Assembly: GCF_031732815.1 (NCBI RefSeq)
Contig: NZ_JAVMKF010000318.1
Location: 1 to 62,074, forward strand
Source of the DNA: Accumulibacter sp031732815
GTDB taxonomy: Bacteria > Pseudomonadota > Gammaproteobacteria > Burkholderiales > Rhodocyclaceae
Direction: 5' to 3'
DNA: 62,074 bases
Both the position numbers and the translations under genes were made by a program. Shown in pieces: positions 46,697 through 55,382 of the stretch. Position 1 is the stretch's first letter, and every line of letters starts with the position of its first letter. The notes beneath the pieces were generated by a model. It was given only the letters and a program-made list of their open reading frames with translations. It was not told the DNA's origin and searched no databases.

Positions 46697-47029
46697 TCAA
46701 ATCTGCATGTTCATGACGTCCTGATACGCCGAGACGAGCTTGTTGCGCACCTGCACCATCTCCTGAAACGACAGGCTTGCCTTCTGTAGCGCGAGCATCA
46801 CCTCGTGCAGGTTTTCCGGATTGTTGCCGGCGGCAAAATTTGCCGCCATCGCTTCCGCCTGCTGCTGCGTCTGGCTGACCGCGGCAATCGAGTTCTGCAA
46901 GACCTGCGCAAAGTCCGTCGACCCCGGCGCACGCGGCGCCGCACCCACTGGCTCAGCCGGCCGGCCGCTGGCGGCGGCCGACGTAGCGCGCAGCATACCC
47001 AACATCTGATCGATTCCCCTGGTGTCCAT
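46697..47029 (-). CDS. fliE: Flagellar hook-basal body complex protein FliE
   Basis: Connects the MS ring to the proximal rod. The 110 residues show the FliE pattern: a variable N-terminus, then FAQVLQNSIAAVSQTQQQAE, GNNPENLHEVMLALQKASLS and the conserved end FQEMVQVRNKLVSAYQDVMN-MQI. It sits on the opposite strand from fliF and just downstream of fleR, with its own sigma-54-type promoter in the 75-bp gap. In many relatives fliE directly precedes fliF, so this position is a rearranged but known arrangement. Confidence 0.96.
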   Translation of the reverse strand: MDTRGIDQMLGMLRATSAAASGRPAEPVGAAPRAPGSTDFAQVLQNSIAAVSQTQQQAEAMAANFAAGNNPENLHEVMLALQKASLSFQEMVQVRNKLVSAYQDVMNMQI

Positions 47030-47062
47030 CGTGTTCTCCGAACGCTATCCAGGCAACCTGAA

Positions 47063-47077
47063 GCAAGGAACATGCCT
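47063..47077 (-). promoter_or_regulatory. Sigma-54 promoter of fliE
   Basis: On the minus strand AGGCATGTTCCTTGC matches TGGCACG-N4-TTGC at 9 of 11 defined positions and keeps the essential GG at -24 and GC at -12 with ten bases between them. The fliE ATG is 33 bp downstream of the -12 element. Confidence 0.7.
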
Positions 47078-47104
47078 TGGTCCCGGTCGCTGGCAATGCC
47101 GACC

Positions 47105-48496
47105 TCAGTCCTTCAGGAAGCCCTCCTCGCGATACTTGCGCAACTTGTGGCGCAAGGTGCGCTCGGGCATGCCCAAGCGCTCTCCGGCAAGTTTACGCGA
47201 TCCACCGCTGGCGGCCAAGGTTTCGAGAATGTGCGCGCGTTCGCGCTCACGCAAGCTGTCACCACGCTCGCCGGGTGCCGCCGGCAACGCGTCATCCGCC
47301 GCCCTGCCGACGGGCGTTGGCGCCACTTGGCGGGCGTCCGCGGGCGGCGCGTCGGCGGTGTGCAGGACGTCACCGCTCAGGTGCAGGTCATCGATTCCGA
47401 CGAGTTCGCCGCTGGCCAGAATCAGCGCCCTTTGCATGACGTTCTCCAGCTCCCGTACATTGCCCGGCCAAGCATGCCGTTCGAGCGCCGCCGCGGCTGC
47501 CGCCGACAAGCGCAGGCCTGGACGCCCGGCTCGCCCGCCATGCTCGGCCAGGAAATGCAGGGCGAGCGGAACGATGTCGCCGCTGCGCCGGCGCAGCGAC
47601 GGAATCAGCAGCGGAAAGACGTTCAGCCGGTAGAACAGATCCTCGCGAAACAGCCCCTTCGCCACCGCCTCGGCCATATCGCGATTCGAGGTCGCGATGA
47701 TGCGAATGTCGAGTGCGATCGGCTTCTTGCCGCCAACCCGTTCGACTTCACGCTCCTGCAGGACGCGCAACAGCTTGGCCTGCAGGCCAAGCGGCATCTC
47801 GGTCACCTCGTCGAGCAGCAACGTGCCGTTCTGCGCCTGTTCGAACTTGCCTGCCTGCGCCTGCTGCGCACCACTGAAAGCGCCCTTTTCGTGACCGAAA
47901 AGCGTCGCCTCAAGCAGCGTATCGGGAATCGCCGCGCAGTTGATGGCGACGAACGGCCCCTTGCTGCGCGCCGAGTGCTGGTGAATGAAGCGTGCCACGA
48001 CCTCCTTGCCGACACCGCTTTCGCCGCTCAGGAGAACCGTCGTATCGCTCTGCGCGACGCGGCGGGCGAGCGCGAACAGATTCCGACTTGCCGGATCGAG
48101 CGCGACGATGCCCTCTTCATCGGCGCAGGCCGGCAAACGGTAGCGCCGCACATGCTCGAGCAGCGCCGGTGGTTCGAAGGGCTTGAGGAGAAAGTCGCAG
48201 GCCCCGGCGCGCATCGCCTCGACCGCGCGGTCGACGTCGGCAAAGGCAGTCATCAGAACGACCGGCAGGTGCGGCTGGCGCCGCCGGATCGCCTTGAGCA
48301 AGGCGATTCCATCGACCGGCACCATGCGCACGTCGCTGAGCACCAGCGCGACTGCGCGGCGCTCCAGTACGGCGAGCGCCTCGTTGCCACCGGACGCCGC
48401 AAGAACCGTCTGCCCGGCCAGCTCCAGCGTGTCGCAGATCGCCTCGCGTAGCGCTGCGTCGTCCTCGACGACCAGAATCGGCAATTCAGCTCCCAT
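47105..48496 (-). CDS. fleR: Sigma-54-dependent flagellar response regulator (FleR/FlrC type)
   Basis: Activator of class III flagellar operons, 463 residues. Domain order: receiver (1-120, VVEDDAALREAI with acceptor Asp in LVLSDVRMVP), AAA+ sigma-54 activation domain (about 140-370), Fis-type helix-turn-helix (about 415-455, SRKLAGERLGMPERTLRHKL). The AAA+ domain has Walker A GESGVGKEV and a sigma-54 contact loop reading EKGAFSGAQQ, so GAFSGA rather than the usual GAFTGA. Walker B follows as TLLLDEVTEMP. The start at 48496 overlaps the end of fleS by 11 bp. The frame extends further upstream inside fleS and is not coding there. Confidence 0.95.
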   Translation of the reverse strand: MGAELPILVVEDDAALREAICDTLELAGQTVLAASGGNEALAVLERRAVALVLSDVRMVPVDGIALLKAIRRRQPHLPVVLMTAFADVDRAVEAMRAGACDFLLKPFEPPALLEHVRRYRLPACADEEGIVALDPASRNLFALARRVAQSDTTVLLSGESGVGKEVVARFIHQHSARSKGPFVAINCAAIPDTLLEATLFGHEKGAFSGAQQAQAGKFEQAQNGTLLLDEVTEMPLGLQAKLLRVLQEREVERVGGKKPIALDIRIIATSNRDMAEAVAKGLFREDLFYRLNVFPLLIPSLRRRSGDIVPLALHFLAEHGGRAGRPGLRLSAAAAAALERHAWPGNVRELENVMQRALILASGELVGIDDLHLSGDVLHTADAPPADARQVAPTPVGRAADDALPAAPGERGDSLRERERAHILETLAASGGSRKLAGERLGMPERTLRHKLRKYREEGFLKD

Positions 48497-49679
48497 CGGA
48501 TTCATCCGTTGAATCGATCGCTGCGCGCACCGGCAAGGCGGGTAGCGTGATGACGAACTCGCAGCCGTGGCCGAGCACCGAACGGAGCTGCATCGTTCCG
48601 CCGTGCGAGCGCACCACCGCCAACGCAATGGCCAGACCAAGACCGGTGCCCTGACCGCGCGTCGTAAAGAAAGGCTCGAAGACCCGCCCCTGGATCTCCG
48701 GCGCGATCCCGGCGCCGCTGTCACGCACGCTGATCGATACCTGCGCCGCCTGCCGCTCGCCGGCAAGCGTCACGTCGCCACCCGCCGAGCACGCCTGCAG
48801 CGCGTTTTCGAGCAGATTGACCAGCGCCCCGGCAAGCGCTTTGCGGCTGCCGATGATGATCGCCTCACCCGCCTCACCGCTCGCACCGAGCGCCCGGAAG
48901 CTGACGCCCTGCTCGCGGAACAGGGGTTCGACGCTCTGCGTCGCGTCGCCAAACAGCTCGCGCAGCGACACGTGATCGCGCCCGATACGCTCGCCGCGGG
49001 CGAAGAGCAAGACGTCCTGAATCAGACGTTCGAGACGTTTGAGCTGCGCCGTCGCCTTCTCGGCGAAGCGCACGCGCGCCGCCACCCCAAGCTCGGGCTG
49101 CGCCAGGTTGGCGCTGTACAGCAAGGCGGTGGCGAGCGGCGTGCGCAACTGATGGGCGAGTGCAGCCGCCATTTCCCCCATCGCGACCAGACGTCGGTTA
49201 CGCTCCAGCGCGCTCTTCGCAGCGTGCGCCGCGGTAACGTCGTGGATCAGCAGAATGCGCCCACCGGCCGAGTCCAGCGCGCTCTCGGTGATCGCCAGAC
49301 GACGCGCTTCGCACAGCCACTCGTCCGCTGCCTCGGTCGCTGCAAGCTGGCTGCGCGCCAGCTCGGGCCAGAGCCGGCCAATGATCGCCGGACCGAAGAG
49401 CGCGCACGCAGCCGGATTCGCCTGGCTGACGCGCGCTTCGCCGTCGAGCACGACGACACCCGCCGGCAGTGCGTCGAGCAGCAGCGCCAGGCGCTCGGAC
49501 AGCGCTTCCTTCTCCTCGTACTGCCGACGCAGCTCGCCGTTGGCGACGGCCAGTTCGTTGGTCAGCGACTCGACACGCGTCTGCAGCGCCTGGTACGACT
49601 CGCTGAGAACCAAGGAAACCTGATTGAAGACGTCGAACGCCTTTTGCAACTCCTGCGCTTCGCGCGTCACCGTTGTCAT
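48486..49679 (-). CDS. fleS: Flagellar sensor histidine kinase (FleS/FlrB type)
   Basis: Soluble histidine kinase of 397 residues paired with FleR. There is no transmembrane segment, as in known FleS/FlrB. An N-terminal coiled coil (about 5-65) leads to a PAS domain (about 65-150, LLDALPAGVVVLDGEARVSQ). Next are the HisKA helix pair with the phosphorylated histidine in AAALAHQLRTPLATALL (near 172), and the ATPase domain with N-box NLLENALQA, G1 DSGAGIAP and G2 TGLGLAIAL. It is the first gene of the minus-strand unit, divergent from fliF. The signal sensed is unknown; in relatives it reflects flagellar assembly state. Confidence 0.94.
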   Translation of the reverse strand: MTTVTREAQELQKAFDVFNQVSLVLSESYQALQTRVESLTNELAVANGELRRQYEEKEALSERLALLLDALPAGVVVLDGEARVSQANPAACALFGPAIIGRLWPELARSQLAATEAADEWLCEARRLAITESALDSAGGRILLIHDVTAAHAAKSALERNRRLVAMGEMAAALAHQLRTPLATALLYSANLAQPELGVAARVRFAEKATAQLKRLERLIQDVLLFARGERIGRDHVSLRELFGDATQSVEPLFREQGVSFRALGASGEAGEAIIIGSRKALAGALVNLLENALQACSAGGDVTLAGERQAAQVSISVRDSGAGIAPEIQGRVFEPFFTTRGQGTGLGLAIALAVVRSHGGTMQLRSVLGHGCEFVITLPALPVRAAIDSTDESDGS

Positions 49680-49726
49680 TTATGCTACTTTGCCCATTGA
49701 ATGAAGAGTCAGCCGCCATTAACCGC

Positions 49727-49743
49727 TACAATATAGCATTGTA
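49727..49743. promoter_or_regulatory. Inverted repeat in the fleS-fliF divergent region
   Basis: TACAAT-ATAGC-ATTGTA, a perfect 6-bp palindrome with 5-bp spacer, in an AT-rich 30-bp patch of an otherwise GC-rich region, 48 bp upstream of fleS and 59 bp upstream of fliF. It could be an operator or overlap a -10 element (TACAAT). No sigma-54 site is visible for fliF here. Confidence 0.35.
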
Positions 49744-49801
49744 ATTATCAGCTTTTTTGCCTCTTGCCTGCTGATTGCAGGCTCTTCGACGTCACACGAG
49801 C

Positions 49802-51553
49802 ATGGCGGCAGCCGGAACCGAAAGCCTGGAAACGACCAACGCGGCCGACGCGGACAGCCTGCTGAGCCGCGCCCGCGAAGCGCTGGCACGTCTGAGCAAC
49901 AAGCAGAAGATCATCCTGATGGTCGCACTGGCAGCGGTCGTCGCCCTGCTCGTCACGGCCACGCTGCTCTTTCGGCAGAGCGACTTCCGGATTCTGTTCT
50001 CGAATATCGGCGAGCGCGACGGGGGCGCGATCATCGCCACGCTGGAACAGATGAACGTTCCGTACCGCTTCAACGAATCCGGCAACGCCATTCTGGTTCC
50101 CGCCCAGCGCGTGCATGACGTTCGCCTGCGCCTGGCCGCACAGGGCCTGCCGCGCGGCGGCGCGGTCGGCTTCGAGCTGATGGAGGGACAGAAGTTCGGC
50201 ATCAGCCAGTTTGCCGAGCAGATCAATTACCAGCGCGGTCTGGAAGGCGAACTCGCGCGCACGATCCAGTCGATCGCCGCAGTGCAAGCCGCGCGCGTCC
50301 ACCTGGCGATTCCCAAACCAACGGTCTTCATGCGCGAGGAACTCAAGCCGTCGGCCTCGGTCCTGCTCAACCTCTACCCGGGCCGCTCGCTCGAACCGGT
50401 GCAGATTGCCGGCATCCAGAACCTGGTCGCGGCCAGCGTGCCGCAATTGACCGCAGCCAGCGTCACTCTGCTCGACCAGAGCGGCGCGCTGCTCTCGCAG
50501 ATGAAAAGCAAGCTGCTTGAAGCCGGGCTCGATCCGACACAGGTCAAGTACGTTCAGGAGGTGGAAGCGAGCATCATCAAGCGGGTCGAGGACATCCTGG
50601 CGCCGCTCGTCGGCCCGGGCAATGCGCGCGTGCAGATTGCCGCCGACATCGATTTCTCGCAAAGCGAACAGACGGCAGAGACGCATCGGCCGAACACGAC
50701 GCCGCCTGACATCAGTATTCGCAGTCAGCAGACGAGCGAGACGGCGAGCACCAGTCCAACGGCGCAGGGCGTTCCTGGCGCGCTGAGCAATCAGCCGCCG
50801 GTACCGGCCACTGCGCCGCTCACTCAGCCGCCGGTCGCCGGCGCCGGCGGGACTGGCGCGCCGGGCCAGCCCTTGCCCGGCCAGATCAACGCGGCTGGCG
50901 TTCAGGCGCCGATCGCCAGCGTTGCCCAGCCGATCAGCACGAGCAAGAATTCGACGATCAACTACGAAATCGACAAGACGATCCGTCACGTCAAGCAGTC
51001 GGTCGGCACCATCCGACGCCTGTCGGCCGCAGTCGTGGTCAATCAGCGCAAGGAAATCGGCAAGGACGGCAAACCCGCCAGCCGGGCGCTGCCCGACGCC
51101 GAACTGAAACAGATCAGCGACCTGGTCAAGGAGGCGATGGGCTTCAACAAGGACCGCGGCGACACGATATCGGTCGCCAACGCGCCGTTTACCGTCGTCG
51201 AAAAGGAAGAGGGCCTGCCCGCCTGGCGCGATCCGGAAACCGTCTCGCTGGCCAAGGATCTGATCAAGTACGGCGCGATTGCCGCCATCGTCGCCTATCT
51301 GCTGCTCGGCGTCGTTCGCCCGCTGATCCGGACAATGCTCGAGCGTCCGCCAAGCGAACGGGCGGCTGCCGGTGGTCAGATCGACGTGATCGCCGGCGAG
51401 GAAGAAAGCGAAGCTGAGGAGCCGGTGAAACACGTTCCGACAGCCGCCGAACTGCTTGAAAAGAAACTGACCCGCGCGCGTGCGCTGGCGCAGCAGGATC
51501 CGCAGGCGGTCGCCAACATCATCAAGGAATGGATGGGCGCCAATGGCGGCTGA
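49802..51553 (+). CDS. fliF: Flagellar MS-ring protein FliF
   Basis: Forms the membrane-embedded MS ring on which the flagellar motor is built. 583 residues from the ATG at 49802 (MAAAGTESLETTNAADADSL); a TTG nine codons earlier is possible but unlikely. There are two membrane helices, near residues 38-60 (IILMVALAAVVALLVTATLL) and near 480-505 (LIKYGAIAAIVAYLLLGVVR). The YscJ/FliF ring-building motif region follows the first helix (MEGQKFGISQFAEQINYQRG, ARVHLAIPKPTVFMRE). A long Pro/Gly-rich loop lies at about 320-380. The C-terminal tail ends IIKEWMGANGG, the part that binds FliG. First gene of the fliF-R operon. Confidence 0.97.
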   Translation: MAAAGTESLETTNAADADSLLSRAREALARLSNKQKIILMVALAAVVALLVTATLLFRQSDFRILFSNIGERDGGAIIATLEQMNVPYRFNESGNAILVPAQRVHDVRLRLAAQGLPRGGAVGFELMEGQKFGISQFAEQINYQRGLEGELARTIQSIAAVQAARVHLAIPKPTVFMREELKPSASVLLNLYPGRSLEPVQIAGIQNLVAASVPQLTAASVTLLDQSGALLSQMKSKLLEAGLDPTQVKYVQEVEASIIKRVEDILAPLVGPGNARVQIAADIDFSQSEQTAETHRPNTTPPDISIRSQQTSETASTSPTAQGVPGALSNQPPVPATAPLTQPPVAGAGGTGAPGQPLPGQINAAGVQAPIASVAQPISTSKNSTINYEIDKTIRHVKQSVGTIRRLSAAVVVNQRKEIGKDGKPASRALPDAELKQISDLVKEAMGFNKDRGDTISVANAPFTVVEKEEGLPAWRDPETVSLAKDLIKYGAIAAIVAYLLLGVVRPLIRTMLERPPSERAAAGGQIDVIAGEEESEAEEPVKHVPTAAELLEKKLTRARALAQQDPQAVANIIKEWMGANGG

Positions 51554-52541
51554 AGACGGCATCGAAAAGAGTGCGATCCTGCTCGTCGCACTCGGCGAGG
51601 ATTACGCCGCCGAAGTGCTCAAGTACCTCGGCCCGAAGGAAGTGCAGAAAATCGGGCAGGCGATGGCCGCGCTCAAGTCGGTGCCGCGCGCACGCGTCGA
51701 ACAGGTGGTCGACGACTTTCAGCAGATCGCCGAGGACTCGGCGGCGGTGCATGTCAATGCCGACGCCTACGTTCGCTCGGTGCTGACCAAAGCGCTCGGC
51801 GACGACAAAGCGTCCAACCTGATCTCGCGCATCCTCCAGCCCGGCGATACCAATGGCATCGAAGGGCTGAAGTGGATGGATGCGCCAACCGTCGCCGACC
51901 TGATCAAGAACGAACACCCGCAAATCATTGCGACAATCCTCGTACACTTGGCACACGACCATACGAGCGACATCCTGAACCAGTTTACCGACCGGCTGCG
52001 CAACGATGTCGTCCTGCGCATCGCAACACTCGAGGGTATCCAGCCGGAGGCCCTCAAGGAGTTGAACGACGTCATGCTCCGCCTGCTCTCCGGTTCCGCC
52101 AGCATCAAGAAATCGGCCATGGGCGGCGTGCGGACAGTCGCCGAGATCCTCAACTACATGGGGACCGCCAACGAAACTACAGTGCTCGATTCGATACGCG
52201 AGTACGATCCGGACCTGGCCCAGAAGATCCTTGACGAGATGTTCGTCTTTGAAAACCTGCTCGACCTCGACGACCGGGCGATCCAGCTGCTGCTGCGCGA
52301 GATCCAGTCGGAATCGCTGATTCTCGCCATGAAAGGCGCCAACGAGGCATTGCGCGAAAAGATTTTCCGCAACATGTCGCAGCGCGCTTCCGAAATGCTG
52401 CGCGAGGACCTTGATTCGCGTGGCCCGGTGCGCCTTTCCGAAGTCGAAGCCGAACAGAAGGAGATCCTGAAGATCGTCCGCCGGCTGGCCGACGAGGGAC
52501 AGATCGTCCTCGGCGGCGCGGGTAACGAGGAAATGGTCTGA
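51543..52541 (+). CDS. fliG: Flagellar motor switch protein FliG
   Basis: Rotor protein that contacts the MotA stator; 332 residues, standard length. The start overlaps the fliF stop by 11 bp (coupled translation). Domains: N-terminal (1-105, EKSAILLVALGEDYAAEVLK) binding FliF; middle with the conserved NEHPQIIATILVHLAHD (about 122-138); and C-terminal torque helix region with charged residues (FVFENLLDLDDRAIQLLLRE; then FRNMSQRASEMLREDLDSRG). All three are intact. Confidence 0.98.
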   Translation: MAAEDGIEKSAILLVALGEDYAAEVLKYLGPKEVQKIGQAMAALKSVPRARVEQVVDDFQQIAEDSAAVHVNADAYVRSVLTKALGDDKASNLISRILQPGDTNGIEGLKWMDAPTVADLIKNEHPQIIATILVHLAHDHTSDILNQFTDRLRNDVVLRIATLEGIQPEALKELNDVMLRLLSGSASIKKSAMGGVRTVAEILNYMGTANETTVLDSIREYDPDLAQKILDEMFVFENLLDLDDRAIQLLLREIQSESLILAMKGANEALREKIFRNMSQRASEMLREDLDSRGPVRLSEVEAEQKEILKIVRRLADEGQIVLGGAGNEEMV

Positions 52542-52629
52542 TCCCCCGGCAAGCCCTTGCCCGGCTCGATCGATCGTCGCTCGGGCGCAGGCGGACGCGC
52601 CGCGGCAACCCCAGACAGCAAGAAATGGC

Positions 52630-52755
52630 ATGATGGAAAAGCTGAACAGATTGGGCAGACGAGTCGACGAGCACGAGCGCCGGCGGCGCGACGGCAGCGC
52701 GTGCCCGTGCGACATGCAGAACATCTGCTACTTCGCCGCCACGAGCCGCCAATGA
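52630..52755 (+). CDS. Small ORF of 41 aa between fliG and fliH
   Basis: ATG at 52630 (a second ATG follows directly), reading MMEKLNRLGRRVDEHERRRR, then a short Cys-containing stretch CPCDMQNICYF and the end AATSRQ. Its stop overlaps the fliH start as ATGA, the arrangement typical of coupled genes, and it fills a 210-bp gap in an otherwise closely packed operon. Its upstream ribosome binding site is weak. Highly charged N-half, three Cys in the C-half. No known flagellar gene of this size belongs here, so it is a hypothetical. Confidence 0.45.
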   Translation: MMEKLNRLGRRVDEHERRRRDGSACPCDMQNICYFAATSRQ

Positions 52756-53489
52756 ACCGATGGATCCCGAAGGAGAAGTTGACCGCCTACCAACGCTGGG
52801 AGGTGGCCGCCTTCGACGAGCGAACGGAAGCCAACCCGCATGCACCACCAGCGCCAGCACCGGCCGAAGCCGTCGCGCCCAGCGCCGAGCCGGTCGAGGT
52901 TCTACCGGCGGACGAGAGCCCGCTCGAGGAGACGGCCATCGTTCTGCCAACCGCCGAAGAGATCGAGTGCATGCACCGCGAGGCGCACGAGACGGGTTAC
53001 GCTGCCGGCTACCAGGCGGGCCTGGGCGCCGCTCAGGCGATCGCCGGACAACTCGCCAGCCTCCTCGAAAGCCTGCCACAGGCGCTCGCCGCTATCGACC
53101 AGGCAGTGGCCGACGAGTTGCTCGCGCTGGCCCTCGAAATCGCCAATCAGGTTCTCCGTTCCAGTCTGCGCGTACGGCCTGAACTGCTGTTGCCGGTAGT
53201 CAGGGAAGCGGTAACCACACTCCATCCGCATCACGGACAGCCACTACTTTTTGCCCATCCGGACGACGCCAACCTGATCCGCACTCACCTTGGCGAGCAG
53301 CTTGCGCACAGTCACTGGCGCATCCTCGACGACGCAGCGCTGACCCCGGGCGGCTGCCGGGTCGAACTCGGCGCGAGCGAGGTTGACGCCACGCTCGAAA
53401 CACGCTGGCGGCGCGTCATCGAAGCGATCGGCATCAACCCGGAGTGGCTGGCGAAGAGCGATCCTTCCGGGCGGGACCGAGGGCAGTGA
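52752..53489 (+). CDS. fliH: Flagellar assembly protein FliH
   Basis: Regulator of the export ATPase; binds FliI and docks it at the C ring. 245 residues from the ATG at 52752 (MNRWIPKEKLTAYQRWEVAA). The longer frame upstream covers the small ORF and is not coding. The N-terminal third is Ala/Pro/Glu-rich linker. The middle contains the FliH-type GYAAGYQAGLGAAQAIAG glycine repeat (about 84-101). The C-terminal V-ATPase E-like domain (about 120-235) has DELLALALEIANQVLRSSLR and GGCRVELGASEVDATLETRW. Confidence 0.93.
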   Translation: MNRWIPKEKLTAYQRWEVAAFDERTEANPHAPPAPAPAEAVAPSAEPVEVLPADESPLEETAIVLPTAEEIECMHREAHETGYAAGYQAGLGAAQAIAGQLASLLESLPQALAAIDQAVADELLALALEIANQVLRSSLRVRPELLLPVVREAVTTLHPHHGQPLLFAHPDDANLIRTHLGEQLAHSHWRILDDAALTPGGCRVELGASEVDATLETRWRRVIEAIGINPEWLAKSDPSGRDRGQ

Positions 53490-54904
53490 GCGATTCCGGC
53501 GAAAACACGCACCTGGCCGCCTGGCAGAGCTTCCTGATCGGCTGCCGGCAAGCCGCGCGCCAAGCGAGTTCGCTGCTCCCCAGCGGACACCTGACGCGCA
53601 TCAACGGCCTGGTCATGGAAGCCTCGGGACTCAAGCTGCCGCTCGGCAGCTCGTGCCGGATCATGCCGACCGGCGGCTCGCCGATCGAAGCCGAGGTCGT
53701 CGGCTTCAACGGCGAACGGCTCTTCCTGATGCCCTCGGACGACGTCTACGGCCTCTCGCCGGGGGCTCGCGTCGTCGCACTCGAAACGCGCAACCGGCCA
53801 CCGCAGGTCGGCCAGCCGCCGCCAGCCCGCCGCCGTTCGATCGACCGCGCAAAGCTCGTTCCCGTCGGCGAAGAACTCCTCGGTCGCGTACTCGACGGTG
53901 CCGGACGGCCGCTCGATCGACTCGGCCCGTTGCAGGCCGGCGCGCTTCGCCCACTGCAAAGCCGCCCGTTCAACCCGATGTCGCGCGCGCCGATCGAACA
54001 CGTGCTCGATGTCGGCGTACGCGCGATCAACGCGCTGCTCTGCGTCGGACGCGGGCAGCGCATGGGGCTGTTCGCCGGATCGGGTGTCGGCAAGAGCGTC
54101 CTCCTCGGCATGATGGCGCGCTACACGGCGGCCGAAGTCATCGTCGTCGGGCTGATCGGCGAGCGCGGCCGCGAAGTCAAGGAGTTCATCGAGCAGATTC
54201 TCGGCGACGACGGCCTGCGCCGCTCGGTCGTCGTCGCCGCACCGGCTGACGTCAGTCCGCTGATGCGCCTGCAGGGCGCCGCCTACGCGACCAGCATCGC
54301 CGAGTACTTTCGTGATCGCGGTCGACACGTCCTGCTGATCATGGATTCGCTGACCCGTTACGCGATGGCGCAGCGCGAAATCGCGCTGGCCATCGGCGAG
54401 CCACCGGTCACCCGCGGCTACCCACCGTCGGTCTTCGCCCGCCTGCCGCAGCTCGTCGAGCGCGCCGGCAATGGACTCGAAGGCGGCGGCTCGATCACCG
54501 GCTTCTACACTGTTCTCGCCGAGGGCGACGACCAGCAGGACCCGATCGCTGACGCCGCGCGCGCCATCCTGGACGGACACATCGTCCTCTCGCGGGCGCT
54601 CGCCGATGCCGGGCACTATCCGGCGATCGACATCGAACAGTCGATCTCGCGGGCCATGGTGGGGCTGGTCAGTCCCGAGCACCTCGAACTGATTCGCCGC
54701 TTCAAGAGCCTCTTTTCGCGCTACCAGCGCTCGCGCGACCTGATCAGCGTCGGCGCCTATGTCGCCGGATCGGATCCCCAGATCGACCAGGCGATTGCCT
54801 TCTACCCACGTTTCGAGACGCTCTTGCAGCAGGCGCTCAGCCAACGCGCCGATTTCACGAGCAGCCTCGGCGACTTGCAGGCGCTCTTCGCGCGCGCCGC
54901 CTGA
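53486..54904 (+). CDS. fliI: Flagellum-specific ATPase FliI
   Basis: ATPase of the flagellar type III export apparatus. The chosen start is the GTG at 53486, which overlaps the fliH stop (GTGA) and gives 472 residues, the usual length; a GTG at 53444 would add 14. The F1-beta-like core has Walker A GLFAGSGVGKSVLLGMM (about 190), VIVVGLIGERGREVKEFIEQ, Walker B HVLLIMDSLTRYAMAQREIA, and the signature PPVTRGYPPSVFARLPQLVE. C-terminal helices are complete. Confidence 0.97.
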   Translation: MSDSGENTHLAAWQSFLIGCRQAARQASSLLPSGHLTRINGLVMEASGLKLPLGSSCRIMPTGGSPIEAEVVGFNGERLFLMPSDDVYGLSPGARVVALETRNRPPQVGQPPPARRRSIDRAKLVPVGEELLGRVLDGAGRPLDRLGPLQAGALRPLQSRPFNPMSRAPIEHVLDVGVRAINALLCVGRGQRMGLFAGSGVGKSVLLGMMARYTAAEVIVVGLIGERGREVKEFIEQILGDDGLRRSVVVAAPADVSPLMRLQGAAYATSIAEYFRDRGRHVLLIMDSLTRYAMAQREIALAIGEPPVTRGYPPSVFARLPQLVERAGNGLEGGGSITGFYTVLAEGDDQQDPIADAARAILDGHIVLSRALADAGHYPAIDIEQSISRAMVGLVSPEHLELIRRFKSLFSRYQRSRDLISVGAYVAGSDPQIDQAIAFYPRFETLLQQALSQRADFTSSLGDLQALFARAA

Positions 54905-54929
54905 AACCCGCCAGCGGTAACTGCCCACG

Positions 54930-55376
54930 ATGAGCAAACCCTTCGCCCTGCAGACCGTGCTCGACCTGATGCAAAGCCGCAGCGACGCAGCGACGCAGCG
55001 GCTTGCCCGCCTGATCGCTGCCGAGCAAAGCGAGAAAGGCAAGCACGCGCTGCTGAAGCAATATCGCGACGAATACTCGGCGCGCTTCCGCCAGGCCGTG
55101 CAGAACGGCCTCGGGCAGCCGCAATGGCTCAACTTCCAGCAGTTCCTCGATCGCCTCGACGAAGCGATCGAGCAGCAGGCACACGTCGTTCGCCGCCACG
55201 AAACACAGACCGTCGCCGGCCAGCTCGAATGGCAACAGCAGCAGATCAAGCTGAAAGCCTTCGATGCGCTGGCCACCCGGCACCGTCTGCAGCAAGCGCG
55301 CCAGGAGACGCGGCAGGAGCAGAAGGTGCAGGACGAGCACGCAGCACGCAGCGGAAAAGACGATCGGGAGCAGTGA
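54930..55376 (+). CDS. fliJ: Flagellar export protein FliJ
   Basis: Coiled-coil stalk of the export ATPase. 148 residues, almost all helical and rich in Gln, Arg and Glu, beginning MSKPFALQTVLDLMQSRSDA and ending in a charged tail. Sequence similarity in this family is always low; length, coiled-coil character and position between fliI and fliK make the call safe. It ends 6 bp before a sigma-54 promoter for fliK. Confidence 0.9.
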   Translation: MSKPFALQTVLDLMQSRSDAATQRLARLIAAEQSEKGKHALLKQYRDEYSARFRQAVQNGLGQPQWLNFQQFLDRLDEAIEQQAHVVRRHETQTVAGQLEWQQQQIKLKAFDALATRHRLQQARQETRQEQKVQDEHAARSGKDDREQ

Positions 55377-55382
55377 CCATAC

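Noticed and set aside
46805..48451. 548-codon plus-strand frame opposite fliE and fleR
   Set aside because: No domain; lies opposite well-supported genes.
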